Origin: a virus | Reading direction: 5' to 3' (one strand) | Virus record (IMG/VR): IMGVR_UViG_3300037502_000187 | Span: 1 to 20,318 of that record | DNA length: 20,318 nt | Shown here: positions 13,734 to 19,430 of the stretch, piece after piece | Numbering within the stretch: position 1 is the first letter of the stretch | Layout: every line of letters begins with the position of its first letter | Notes under the pieces: model-generated | Databases searched by the model: none | Told to the model about the DNA's origin: nothing | Seen by the model: only the letters and a program-made list of their open reading frames with translations | Translations under genes and position numbers: made by a program

Positions 13734-14344
13734 AAGTCTTGCCGATTAACACATTTGAAGTTGAGCCTTGGTTATTGAAAAAACACTATGCAAAGCGAAT
13801 GTGTCCAGTTTCATATGCTTTTGGACTTTACATTGATGAACAATTAGTTGGTGTTGTAACTTATGGCATGCCAGCAAGTCCTAATCTTTGCATGGGCATT
13901 TGTGGTTTTGATTACAAAGACAAAGTGTTAGAACTAAATAGGCTTTGTTTAAATGATGGCGTAAAAAATGGCGCTTCTTTTTTGGTAAGCAAGAGTTTAC
14001 AAATGTTGCCAAAACCAACAGTCGTTGTTTCTTATGCTGATACAGCAATGGGACATGTTGGATATATTTATCAAGCAAGTAACTTTTTGTTTACTGGAAC
14101 AACTAAAGAACGCACAGATATGGCTGGTGGATACGGAAAACATAGTAGACACAGTTTTGGAAATTCTGAGATAAGAGTAAACAGAAGTGCAAAACATCGA
14201 TATGTTTATTTTGTTGGGACTAAATCACAAAAGAATAACTTAATTAAACAATTGAATTATGAGATTCTTCCGTATCCCAAAGGCGATACCCAAAGATATG
14301 ACGCTGGAACTACTGTAAAAACTCAACAACTTTTATTCGCATGA
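13730..14344 (+). CDS. Mom-like DNA adenine modification protein (204 aa)
   Basis: Sequence blocks match the phage Mom family as I know it: LLKKHYAKRMCPVSYAFGLY, QLVGVVTYGMPAS, LELNRLCL (Arg71), VVVSYADTAMGHVGYIYQAS (Asp104, Tyr114), a late HRYVYFVG and a closing EILPYPKGDTQRYD. Phage Mu Mom, a GNAT-like acyltransferase, converts adenine in DNA to N6-carbamoylmethyl-adenine and so blocks many restriction enzymes. The Arg, Asp and Tyr positions look like those important in Mu Mom, though the alignment is by eye. It is ATGA-coupled on both sides, within an operon that also holds a C5 methyltransferase. Confidence 0.8.
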   Translation: MKVLPINTFEVEPWLLKKHYAKRMCPVSYAFGLYIDEQLVGVVTYGMPASPNLCMGICGFDYKDKVLELNRLCLNDGVKNGASFLVSKSLQMLPKPTVVVSYADTAMGHVGYIYQASNFLFTGTTKERTDMAGGYGKHSRHSFGNSEIRVNRSAKHRYVYFVGTKSQKNNLIKQLNYEILPYPKGDTQRYDAGTTVKTQQLLFA

Positions 14345-14448
14345 ACTACTACGAAGCCATGAGACTACTAGACAAAGTGCGTGAAGGCGTACCTTACCCA
14401 CTACACCTGATAAACCAAGCCTTAGAACTTACTGGCGACCTAGAGTAA
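14341..14448 (+). CDS. 35-aa hypothetical protein
   Basis: Starts in the ATGA overlap with the Mom-like gene and ends six bases before the next ATG. The peptide is MNYYEAMRLLDKVREGVPYP followed by LHLINQALELTGDLE, two short helices. I recall the ending 'INQALELTGDL' from other small phage ORFs (unsearched). No function can be assigned; coupling and codon pattern argue that it is expressed. Confidence 0.5.
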   Translation: MNYYEAMRLLDKVREGVPYPLHLINQALELTGDLE

Positions 14449-14454
14449 ATACCT

Positions 14455-14667
14455 ATGGCATATAGCCGAAAAACAATATCCAATGAGAGCGACAGAGTTG
14501 TTCTTGAGAAAGCCGAGGCAAGGGAGATGTTCCGAACTTGGCAGACAAACCAAGATAACGACTTTGTTCGTGCCAGGCTTGAGCGTTGCGAAAGAATCTA
14601 TGGAACTGGAGCAAGAGATCGAGTCCGTTTTTATATGCGTCAAATGAAAGAAGGACAAATTGAATGA
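14455..14667 (+). CDS. 70-aa hypothetical protein upstream of the methyltransferase
   Basis: The product is a charged, helical protein beginning MAYSRKTISNESDRVVLEKA. Its conserved-looking end NDFVRARLERCERIYGTGAR continues to a basic RFYMRQMKEG stretch. There is no membrane or metal motif. The high Arg/Lys content would allow nucleic-acid binding. Its stop (14665-14667) overlaps both the TTG start of the methyltransferase (14660) and an ATG (14664) in the +1 frame, and its final AAGGA is the ribosome site for both. Function unknown; perhaps an accessory of the modification genes. Confidence 0.6.
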   Translation: MAYSRKTISNESDRVVLEKAEAREMFRTWQTNQDNDFVRARLERCERIYGTGARDRVRFYMRQMKEGQIE

Positions 14668-15544
14668 GTTGGCTTTATTCGCGGGTGCTGGTGGAGGAAT
14701 ACTTGGGGGACATCTCCTCGGATGGAGAACAGTCTGTGCAGTCGAGTGGGAGCAATACCCAGCTAGCGTACTGTGCGCCCGACAAAATGACGGGCTTCTC
14801 CCGCCTTTCCCGATTTGGGATGATGTACAAACCTTTGACGGAAAGCCTTGGCGAGGAATTGTTGATGTCGTATCTGGCGGATTTCCGTGCCAAGACATCT
14901 CAGTCGCAGGAAACGGAGATGGACTTGACGGACAGAGATCAGGAATGTGGCGAGAAATGGCACGGATTATTGGCGAGGTTCGACCAAGATTCGCATTTGT
15001 GGAGAACAGTCCAATGCTCGTTACTAGAGGACTTGAACGAGTCCTTGCAGACCTTACCTCAATGGGGTATGACAGTCGGTGGGGAGTTATATCTGCTGCC
15101 GACATTGGTGCAAAACATAAACGAGAACGAATCTGGATTGTGGCTAACACCAACAGTTATGGACGGACTTCCACCAAGAAATCCAGAAGCCTTGGAACGG
15201 CAATATCAGAACAACAGGAAGGGCAGAACAACTCATGCAACCTTGAGGGAACAAGTTGTTTATCCACCACCGAAAGAGATGTTTCCAACTCCAACAATGA
15301 GAGATTACAAAGGAGCAAATGGATTCGAGACAACAAAAAAGAAAATTTCGGAGGGTTTGCGAGCGCACATGGGTCAACTTCCAAACGCAATCCAACATTT
15401 GGAACAGAAGCCGATTGGTGGCACATTGAACCCAATGTGGGTCGAGTGGCTGATGGGGTGGCCGCTCGGGTGGACAGACTTAAAGCCATTGGAAACGGAC
15501 AAGTCCCACTCTGTGCAGCAACCGCATGGAGAATCTTGAAATGA
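14660..15544 (+). CDS. DNA (cytosine-5) methyltransferase (294 aa)
   Basis: This enzyme transfers a methyl group from SAM to C5 of cytosine. Visible motifs are I LFAGAGGGILGGHLLGW (residues 6-22), IV GFPCQDIS (catalytic Cys77), VI FVENSP (113-118), VIII GAKHKRERIWIVA (150-162), and IX/X VDRLKAIGNGQVPLCAATAW near the end. The start is TTG 14660, four bases after AAGGA; no ATG precedes motif I. The target-recognition stretch (about 163-255) is unusually short, polar and Ser/Asn-rich (NTNSYGR, SNSNNERLQR). It is double-coded with the nested +1-frame ORF at 14865-15539. The stop overlaps the RusA start (ATGA). With the Mom-like protein it probably guards phage DNA from host restriction. Confidence 0.9.
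   Translation: MNELALFAGAGGGILGGHLLGWRTVCAVEWEQYPASVLCARQNDGLLPPFPIWDDVQTFDGKPWRGIVDVVSGGFPCQDISVAGNGDGLDGQRSGMWREMARIIGEVRPRFAFVENSPMLVTRGLERVLADLTSMGYDSRWGVISAADIGAKHKRERIWIVANTNSYGRTSTKKSRSLGTAISEQQEGQNNSCNLEGTSCLSTTERDVSNSNNERLQRSKWIRDNKKENFGGFASAHGSTSKRNPTFGTEADWWHIEPNVGRVADGVAARVDRLKAIGNGQVPLCAATAWRILK
14865..15539 (+). CDS. Nested +1-frame protein inside the methyltransferase gene (DFRAKT-type, 224 aa)
   Basis: This ORF lies wholly within the C5 methyltransferase gene. I start it at ATG 14865, which has GAGGA seven bases upstream; the frame is also open back to ATG 14664 (291 aa). Motifs are MSYLADFRAKTSQSQE, WRTVQCSLLEDL, TLPQWGMTVGGELY, LWLTPTVMDGLPP, MFPTPTMRDYKG and LNPMWVEWLMGWPLGWTDLK. 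I recognise this set from phage proteins of unknown function often annotated near C5 methyltransferases (memory only). DFRAKTS is the +1 reading of the PCQD-motif DNA, and the C-terminal block is the +1 reading of motif X. It may be a true overprinted partner, or a conserved by-product of the methyltransferase frame. Confidence 0.55.
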   Translation: MSYLADFRAKTSQSQETEMDLTDRDQECGEKWHGLLARFDQDSHLWRTVQCSLLEDLNESLQTLPQWGMTVGGELYLLPTLVQNINENESGLWLTPTVMDGLPPRNPEALERQYQNNRKGRTTHATLREQVVYPPPKEMFPTPTMRDYKGANGFETTKKKISEGLRAHMGQLPNAIQHLEQKPIGGTLNPMWVEWLMGWPLGWTDLKPLETDKSHSVQQPHGES

Positions 15545-15969
15545 CATTTATGGTCACATTCAAAGTAGACGCTAACCCTGTTGGGAAACAGAGAGCCAGG
15601 TATGCAAAGCGAGGCAAGCATGTTATGGCTTACACCCCTGACAAAACCCGCAACTATGAGTCTTTAATAAAAGAAGCAGCCATACAAGCAATGGGTAGCA
15701 ATGAAATCCTAGAAACCCCTGTAAACCTTTATCTGTATATCAGAGCGCCTATCCCTCAGTCGTACTCAAAAAAGCGCTCAGAAGCCTGTTTAAACGGCTC
15801 AGAGAAGCCAATTAAGAAGCCTGATGCATCCAATGTGCTGAAAAGCGTAGAAGATGCAATGAATGGAGTGGTTTACAAGGATGATTCTCAGATCGTGAAT
15901 ATCCATGTTGCGAAGGTTTATTCAAGTCTTGCGGGTGTCGATATTTGTGTAAAAGAATGCTTGGACTAA
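15541..15969 (+). CDS. rusA: RusA-like Holliday junction resolvase (142 aa)
   Basis: The protein shows the RusA layout: a beta-start MVTFKVDANPVGKQRARYAK, then LYIRAPIPQSYSKK, and the active-site block KKPDASNVLKSVEDAMNGVV followed by YKDDSQI. The Asp residues there correspond to the metal-binding catalytic acids of E. coli RusA. The enzyme would cut four-way junctions or branched replication products before packaging, and it pairs logically with the Sak3 and SSB genes. I use ATG 15541 (GGAGA eight bases upstream, ATGA overlap with the methyltransferase) instead of the in-frame ATG 15526. Confidence 0.9.
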   Translation: MTFMVTFKVDANPVGKQRARYAKRGKHVMAYTPDKTRNYESLIKEAAIQAMGSNEILETPVNLYLYIRAPIPQSYSKKRSEACLNGSEKPIKKPDASNVLKSVEDAMNGVVYKDDSQIVNIHVAKVYSSLAGVDICVKECLD

Positions 15970-15984
15970 GGGTAAGTCCTAATA
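15969..15984 (+). promoter_or_regulatory. AGG-N6-CCT-WATA leader element, copy 2
   Basis: AGGGTAAGTCCTAATA begins on the last base of the RusA stop and ends 50 bases before ATG 16035. It keeps the AGG/CCT arms, the six-base spacing and the AATA end of the other copies, although the centre differs (GTAAGT). The gap it occupies is one of few non-coding spaces in this operon, which supports an internal promoter or control site here. Confidence 0.45.
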
Positions 15985-16034
15985 GATTTATTGTTCAACA
16001 AGAGTAAATTAACAGTTTTTAACAGGAGTCAATA

Positions 16035-16268
16035 ATGAACACATGGGAATTTGATACAACTACTGGCGAAGGTAGCGAGATTGTTACAGTCGTTTACGAG
16101 TATGAAATAGATGAAGATGGCACTTATAACGAGAACATCAAAGAAGTCTGGTTTGAGGGTCGAGATGTCATCGGGTTGTTCTCTGAAGAACACTACAAAG
16201 AGCTAGAGATGGAAGCCGCCATGCGCTTTCACCACCACAAGCTTAACTATAAATACGAGGATGTATGA
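16035..16268 (+). CDS. 77-aa conserved acidic hypothetical protein
   Basis: ATG 16035 has AGGAG six bases upstream (AACAGGAGTCAATAATG). The protein starts MNTWEFDTTTGEGSEIVTVV and continues with beta-strand-rich sequence (YEYEIDEDG, IKEVWFEGRDVIGLF), then a helix (EEHYKELEMEAAMRFHHHK). It is acidic and soluble. Similar short 'WEF...DV' proteins occur in phage accessory regions in my memory. Its separate leader with an AGG-N6-CCT element suggests expression independent of the upstream genes. It ends in an ATGA overlap. Confidence 0.6.
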   Translation: MNTWEFDTTTGEGSEIVTVVYEYEIDEDGTYNENIKEVWFEGRDVIGLFSEEHYKELEMEAAMRFHHHKLNYKYEDV

Positions 16269-16351
16269 GTTTTGAGTGGAAACTGATACTTTGTGGGCTT
16301 GTAGTCTTTTGGATGTGGGTTTACTCAATTTGGAGGTTTTATGTCTCCTGA
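16265..16351 (+). CDS. 28-aa single-pass membrane peptide
   Basis: Starts in the ATGA overlap with the previous gene and overlaps the start of the next by 11 bases. The product MSFEWKLILCGLVVFWMWVY continues SIWRFYVS; residues 6-22 form one Trp-rich membrane helix. The final codons contain GGAGG (16332-16336), which serves as the ribosome site for the next gene. It is too short for family assignment. Confidence 0.5.
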   Translation: MSFEWKLILCGLVVFWMWVYSIWRFYVS

Positions 16352-16541
16352 AAAGATAGTTGAAATAACTAGACAAGTTGGTGGATTTGATGCAACACCA
16401 AAATTCTTAGAAGCCTTCGCTAATCTAGTTGCTCAACTAGAGAGAGAAAGAATAGCAACCAGTATTGAGAGATTGCCATTTGGTGATACTGCTGCAAGTT
16501 TTGCTATTTATGTCAGGGAGCTAAAAGATGACACAAGATGA
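16341..16541 (+). CDS. Small duplicated protein, copy 1 (66 aa)
   Basis: The N-terminal half, IVEITRQVGGFDATPKFLEA followed by FANLVAQLERERIA, is nearly the same as in the gene directly downstream, while the C-terminal parts differ. A good GGAGG site precedes the ATG. The protein is a small soluble helical bundle without catalytic motifs. The pair arose by tandem duplication. The family is unknown to me beyond resemblance to short phage proteins containing an 'ERE' helix. Confidence 0.65.
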   Translation: MSPEKIVEITRQVGGFDATPKFLEAFANLVAQLERERIATSIERLPFGDTAASFAIYVRELKDDTR

Positions 16542-16737
16542 AATCATTGAGATTACTAGGCAAGCGGGTGGCTTTGATGCTACCCCTGAGTTCCTTGCTA
16601 AATTTGCTAAGCTAGTAGCACAGCATGAGCGTGAGGCGTGTGCAAAGGTGTGCGAATCGCGCATCACTCCAGGAACTGGATCGGTCGCCATTTTGAATGG
16701 TGCGGCGGGCGCCATCCGAGCAAGGGGACAAGCATGA
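16528..16737 (+). CDS. Small duplicated protein, copy 2 (69 aa)
   Basis: A paralogue of the preceding gene: IIEITRQAGGFDATPEFLAK with FAKLVAQHEREACAKVCESR. From residue 35 it diverges to a EACAKVCE...AAGAIRARGQA pattern that is common at the ends of small phage proteins, where two cysteines sit in a helix. It overlaps copy 1 by 14 bases; GGGAG lies upstream. It ends ATGA-coupled to the next gene. Function unknown. The differing tails suggest divergence after duplication or a domain swap. Confidence 0.65.
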   Translation: MTQDEIIEITRQAGGFDATPEFLAKFAKLVAQHEREACAKVCESRITPGTGSVAILNGAAGAIRARGQA

Positions 16738-16931
16738 ACTTTGAATCATGGATTGCCAATAAGGTTCTCAATGGCAAAGAGGCGACTATCAGTTTGGCAC
16801 TTTTAGAGGCAAAAATGTATGAGCCTGCAATCAAAGGGTGGATTGATGCTACATCTAAAAAATTTGATTGCAAAGCCACCATTCACTGGAAAAGTAATGT
16901 TGTGACTTTTTACCCAAGTGGACAATCATGA
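16734..16931 (+). CDS. 65-aa hypothetical protein
   Basis: ATG 16734 is chosen because AGGGG lies about six bases upstream and it overlaps the previous stop (ATGA); the open frame extends further upstream inside the previous gene. The product begins MNFESWIANKVLNGKEATIS and ends with a beta-type segment CKATIHWKSNVVTFYPSGQS. There are no motifs. Both ends are coupled by ATGA overlaps, supporting translation. Probably a small accessory protein. Confidence 0.55.
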   Translation: MNFESWIANKVLNGKEATISLALLEAKMYEPAIKGWIDATSKKFDCKATIHWKSNVVTFYPSGQS

Positions 16932-17326
16932 GACAGACTGAAGTATTACGCCTTGCATTGGAGGCATTGGAGAAAATAGCGTATGTCACAGCAATGGACT
17001 ACGAATACCAACGATGGGCAAGAGAAGCCATAACCGCCATTAAAGCCGCACTAGAAGCGAAGGATGAGCCTGCCGCATGGATGTATTTAGACGACTTGAA
17101 GCGTTTTGAAACAAGCGAAACTTTTGCTCAAGCATATTCAATTGAGATGGTCAGCCCAACTCAGGGCGAGACAGTGCCGTTGTACACCACCCCACCACAG
17201 CGCACATGGGTAGGGCTGACGGATGAGGAAGTTACATGGCTTTGCAATACAGCCAAGTCACACGAACAGACATGGGGAATGTTCGTCCGAGCCATTGAAG
17301 CCAAACTCAAGGAGAAGAACACATGA
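16928..17326 (+). CDS. 132-aa phage hypothetical protein with PLYTTPPQR motif
   Basis: A helical N-terminal part (VLRLALEALEKIAYV and AREAITAIKAALEAKDEP) leads to AAWMYLDDLKRFE. A segment VPLYTTPPQRTWVGLTDEEV follows, then a final helix. The 'P(L/V)YTTPPQR.W.GLTDEE' string is very common in accessory proteins of Burkholderiales and enterobacterial phages, in my recollection, and is always of unknown function. It is ATGA-coupled on both sides. No catalytic residues stand out. Confidence 0.65.
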   Translation: MRQTEVLRLALEALEKIAYVTAMDYEYQRWAREAITAIKAALEAKDEPAAWMYLDDLKRFETSETFAQAYSIEMVSPTQGETVPLYTTPPQRTWVGLTDEEVTWLCNTAKSHEQTWGMFVRAIEAKLKEKNT

Positions 17327-17520
17327 GCAAAGGCGACTCACCAAGACCATTTTCAGTAACAAACGAAGAATACGCAAACCGATGGAACGCAATATTTGGT
17401 AGAGATAATGAGAAAAAGAACGAAGAGAAAAGTCTGGAATCTGATAGACCCAATAACTCATGCAATAGTGGGAGCAGCGATAACTCACAGGGAAAAGCTG
17501 GACAAACTCAGGATGCTTGA
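17323..17520 (+). CDS. 65-aa protein with KGDSPRPFSV motif, overlapping the next gene
   Basis: Starts ATGA-coupled. The first 28 residues, MSKGDSPRPFSVTNEEYANR with WNAIFGRD, match a short motif I know from many phage and prophage proteins. The remaining 37 residues are polar and low-complexity (NSCNSGSSDNSQGKAGQTQ) and lie out of frame inside the following gene for 113 bases. The N-terminal core is thus the original protein, and the tail may be a passive extension forced by the overlap. Function unknown. Confidence 0.6.
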   Translation: MSKGDSPRPFSVTNEEYANRWNAIFGRDNEKKNEEKSLESDRPNNSCNSGSSDNSQGKAGQTQDA

Positions 17521-17866
17521 ATACTCAGCCCTAGAGTCAATAACAAAAGGCTCTGGAACAATCCATGACTGGCGCACCCTTGTTGATGTGCTTAACCTAA
17601 GTGAGATGCTTGGTCGTGGAGGCATAGGGCCAGAGGTATTGCCAGTATGCGAGAAAGCTCAAAAAGCACTACATGAAGCGGCAATTAGGTTTGAAAAGAC
17701 TAAAAAGCTTGGATTAAGTGGTGAGGGAATACAAGCTGTAAGGGACTTAATCGAGTATGCAGACCTCCAACAATCGAGTATTTCTAGGTCAGAATTTGAG
17801 AAATACATCCAAAAGACCAAGAATTACATCAAATCACATGGTGACAAAGTAGTGGAGATAGTATGA
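17408..17866 (+). CDS. 152-aa conserved helical phage protein
   Basis: The start is ATG 17408, giving a basic N-terminus MRKRTKRKVWNLIDPITHAI; four codons upstream is a weaker alternative. The rest is helical: TIHDWRTLVDVLNLSEMLGR, GIGPEVLPVCEKAQKALHEA, and an end IEYADLQQSSISRSEFEKYI. I recall close relatives in Burkholderiales phages (unsearched), but no named domain. The basic start and helical body would suit nucleic-acid or protein binding. It overlaps the 65-aa gene by 113 bases and the next gene by four. Confidence 0.65.
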   Translation: MRKRTKRKVWNLIDPITHAIVGAAITHREKLDKLRMLEYSALESITKGSGTIHDWRTLVDVLNLSEMLGRGGIGPEVLPVCEKAQKALHEAAIRFEKTKKLGLSGEGIQAVRDLIEYADLQQSSISRSEFEKYIQKTKNYIKSHGDKVVEIV

Positions 17867-18189
17867 GTGATAGCCCACACAAGGCGATACAGTTTCTAAT
17901 AGATACGAGTCCTTTGTATGCCAAAGCTAAGGCTGACAGAATGTATCTTGAGGAGTTTCGCAAGAGCAGAAAAGCCCAGCTCATGGCACAAGCTGGTACA
18001 GAAGTCCTTGGAAAACAGGAAACCTATGCCTATGCTCACCAAGATTACATAGAAATACTCAATGGGATCAAGGAAGCGGTCGAGAAAGAAGAGAAATATC
18101 GGTGGTTAATGACTGCAGCGCAAGCAAGAATCGAGGTCTGGAGAACCGAACAGTACTCAGCCAGGATGGAAGTGAGAGCGACTCAATAG
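17863..18189 (+). CDS. 108-aa coiled-coil phage protein
   Basis: ATG 17863 has GGAG five bases upstream and overlaps the previous stop. The protein is one long charged helix pair: YAKAKADRMYLEEFRKSRKA, a hinge near YAYAHQDYIEI, then IKEAVEKEEKYRWLMTAAQA and RIEVWRTEQ. The 'YLEEFRKSxKA...AYAHxxY' pattern is shared with small proteins I recall from several phages of proteobacteria. No enzyme residues. It may act as a scaffold or adaptor. The adjacent HNH-like gene begins immediately after its stop. Confidence 0.65.
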   Translation: MSDSPHKAIQFLIDTSPLYAKAKADRMYLEEFRKSRKAQLMAQAGTEVLGKQETYAYAHQDYIEILNGIKEAVEKEEKYRWLMTAAQARIEVWRTEQYSARMEVRATQ

Positions 18190-18492
18190 ATGCAAAGCAA
18201 AAATAAAGCAAAGCCCACCAGTGCTGAAAAACAGCACATTGAGCGAATTAAGAGTATGTCTTGCATTATTTGCGACTCACCACCACCAAGTGAGTGCCAC
18301 GAGATAAACCAGGGTCAATGGTTTACATCAATGCCCCTTTGTGCTGATTGCCATCGTGGAAGCATTAACGGGATACATGGGCAGAAAAGACTTTGGTCTG
18401 TTTACAAGATGGACGAATTGTCTGCGCTGAATGAAACTATCCGTAGATTGTGCGAGACAATGCCACTAGAAACCGATAAAAACCCGTTTTAA
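18190..18492 (+). CDS. Zinc-binding HNH/Ref-like putative nuclease (100 aa)
   Basis: Cysteine and histidine pairs define a treble-clef zinc site: SCIICDSPPPSECHEINQGQ, then MPLCADCHRGSINGIHGQKR. The CxxC...H...CxxCH order with a following NGIHG is typical of small phage HNH-type proteins related to the P1 Ref recombination nuclease. These cut DNA near recombinase filaments. The second catalytic His may be in GIHGQ. The start follows the previous stop directly, without a strong ribosome site, so it probably relies on coupling. It is the last gene of the rightward operon. Confidence 0.65.
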   Translation: MQSKNKAKPTSAEKQHIERIKSMSCIICDSPPPSECHEINQGQWFTSMPLCADCHRGSINGIHGQKRLWSVYKMDELSALNETIRRLCETMPLETDKNPF

Positions 18493-18538
18493 GCCATTTT
18501 TTAGCATCGATGCATAGTTGGTAGCATGGACGAAAAAA

Positions 18539-18554
18539 AAGCCTATAAAGGCTT
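18539..18554 (-). terminator. Rho-independent terminator 2 for the leftward GP88 operon
   Basis: Read on the minus strand, AAGCC-TTTATA-GGCTT is followed by a run of eight or more T, a classical terminator. It lies behind a first terminator at 18573-18592 and facing the end of the rightward operon. Confidence 0.7.
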
Positions 18555-18572
18555 AAATTTAAGACAATAAAA

Positions 18573-18592
18573 AACCCTCACAATGGAGGGTT
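18573..18592 (-). terminator. Rho-independent terminator 1 for the leftward GP88 operon
   Basis: Read on the minus strand, a 7-bp stem AACCCTC/GAGGGTT with a six-base loop is followed by TTTTTTATTG. It lies about 65 bases after the GP88 stop. On the + strand there is no T-run after the stem, so it acts leftward. In tandem with the next hairpin it insulates the two converging operons. Confidence 0.75.
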
Positions 18593-18658
18593 AGTTGGTT
18601 AGCGTTTTGTAAGTATTCGGAAAATTAGGGCAATGCAAGCATAAATCATTGAATCCCC

Positions 18659-19306
18659 TTAAATTTGCTTTAACTTGATAACCCGTGCCATTTTTTGGCC
18701 ATGCGCTGGATAGGCAATCAATGGGACATCTTTAGACCAACAAGCCCTGCAGCCGTTACAGTTCCCCCCATGTTTATAAGCTTCACATAATTGAACCCCT
18801 TCACGGGCTTGAAATGTGGCAGCATCTGGGCCAATAACCGAACCATGCAAGCCCTCAATGTATTCCCCTTGGATAGAATCACTTGAAAATCTAACCTTCA
18901 CATTAGGTAAAGCTTCCATTTGAGCAAAAACATGGGCAAATTTAGGGAATTTATGCATTCTGGTGGGCAACCAATGATTGCACCATGGTGTCCGAATCAT
19001 TACCTCAAGGATTTTTTCCGCTAATCCAAGGGTATAAACATCACCAGAATCGAACCAGCGAAAATAACGATCTTGATCAAGCTCTGAAACCATGTCAGAC
19101 ACCCACTCTAAGCGCTGCCAGTCTTCACGATTAGACAATCTGGGAGCTTTAACATTAGGGTAATTGTAATTTCCTGTGGTGGCATAACATCCCTTACAGG
19201 CATCAACAAGCTCACCAGGCGCTGCCCAAGAACCAGGACAGGTGTCCAAAGCTTGCAAGCTCCACGAACGGGCATTTAATTTTGAAGTATTTGAGATTTT
19301 GATCAT
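18659..19306 (-). CDS. Phage gene-product-88 (GP88) family protein (215 aa)
   Basis: I start at ATG 19306 (AGGTG six bases upstream); an in-frame GTG at 19315 overlaps that site. The sequence has the hallmarks of the GP88 family as I know it: ISNTSKLNARSWSLQALDTC, ACKGCYATTGNY, RYFRWFDSGDVYTL, NHWLPTRMHKFPKF, VRFSSDSIQGEYIEGLHGS, and a final CNGCRACW with IAYPAHGQKM. The eight or so ordered cysteines, including CKGC and CNGCRAC, suggest a bound metal or Fe-S cluster. The fold might be radical-SAM-like, but the family function is unknown. It is the last gene of a three-gene leftward operon and ends before two terminators. Confidence 0.8.
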   Translation of the reverse strand: MIKISNTSKLNARSWSLQALDTCPGSWAAPGELVDACKGCYATTGNYNYPNVKAPRLSNREDWQRLEWVSDMVSELDQDRYFRWFDSGDVYTLGLAEKILEVMIRTPWCNHWLPTRMHKFPKFAHVFAQMEALPNVKVRFSSDSIQGEYIEGLHGSVIGPDAATFQAREGVQLCEAYKHGGNCNGCRACWSKDVPLIAYPAHGQKMARVIKLKQI

Positions 19307-19334
19307 TATTGACACCTATTGAATTGAAAAAATA

Positions 19335-19430
19335 TTACTTTATAAGTACATCAAAGTAGGCTAAAAGCCCGATACAGAGACAGAGACCTAAACCGATGGC
19401 TGTCAGATAGTCTAAGAGAGTATTTTTCAT
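19335..19430 (-). CDS. 31-aa single-pass membrane peptide
   Basis: The frame opens at ATG 19430, ATGA-coupled to the 75-aa gene. The product MKNTLLDYLTAIGLGLCLCI continues GLLAYFDVLIK, giving one membrane helix at about residues 8-25 with two cysteines. It ends TAA before the GP88 leader. It is too short for family assignment; coupling and hydrophobic design support its reality. Confidence 0.5.
   Translation of the reverse strand: MKNTLLDYLTAIGLGLCLCIGLLAYFDVLIK

Noticed and set aside
14440-15153. 237-codon minus-strand open frame opposite the methyltransferase
   Set aside because: No start signal or recognised motif. It shows that this stretch is generally poor in stops, so I did not rely on openness for the +1 nested ORF.
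15157-15621. 154-codon minus-strand open frame opposite the methyltransferase end and RusA
   Set aside because: Crosses two sense genes, has no ribosome site and no known pattern.
19309-19314. TTGACA on the + strand as a -35 box
   Set aside because: It is the reverse complement of the AGGTGTCAA leader of the GP88 gene and has no good -10 box or gene downstream; the same string recurs at the 19654 leader for the same reason.
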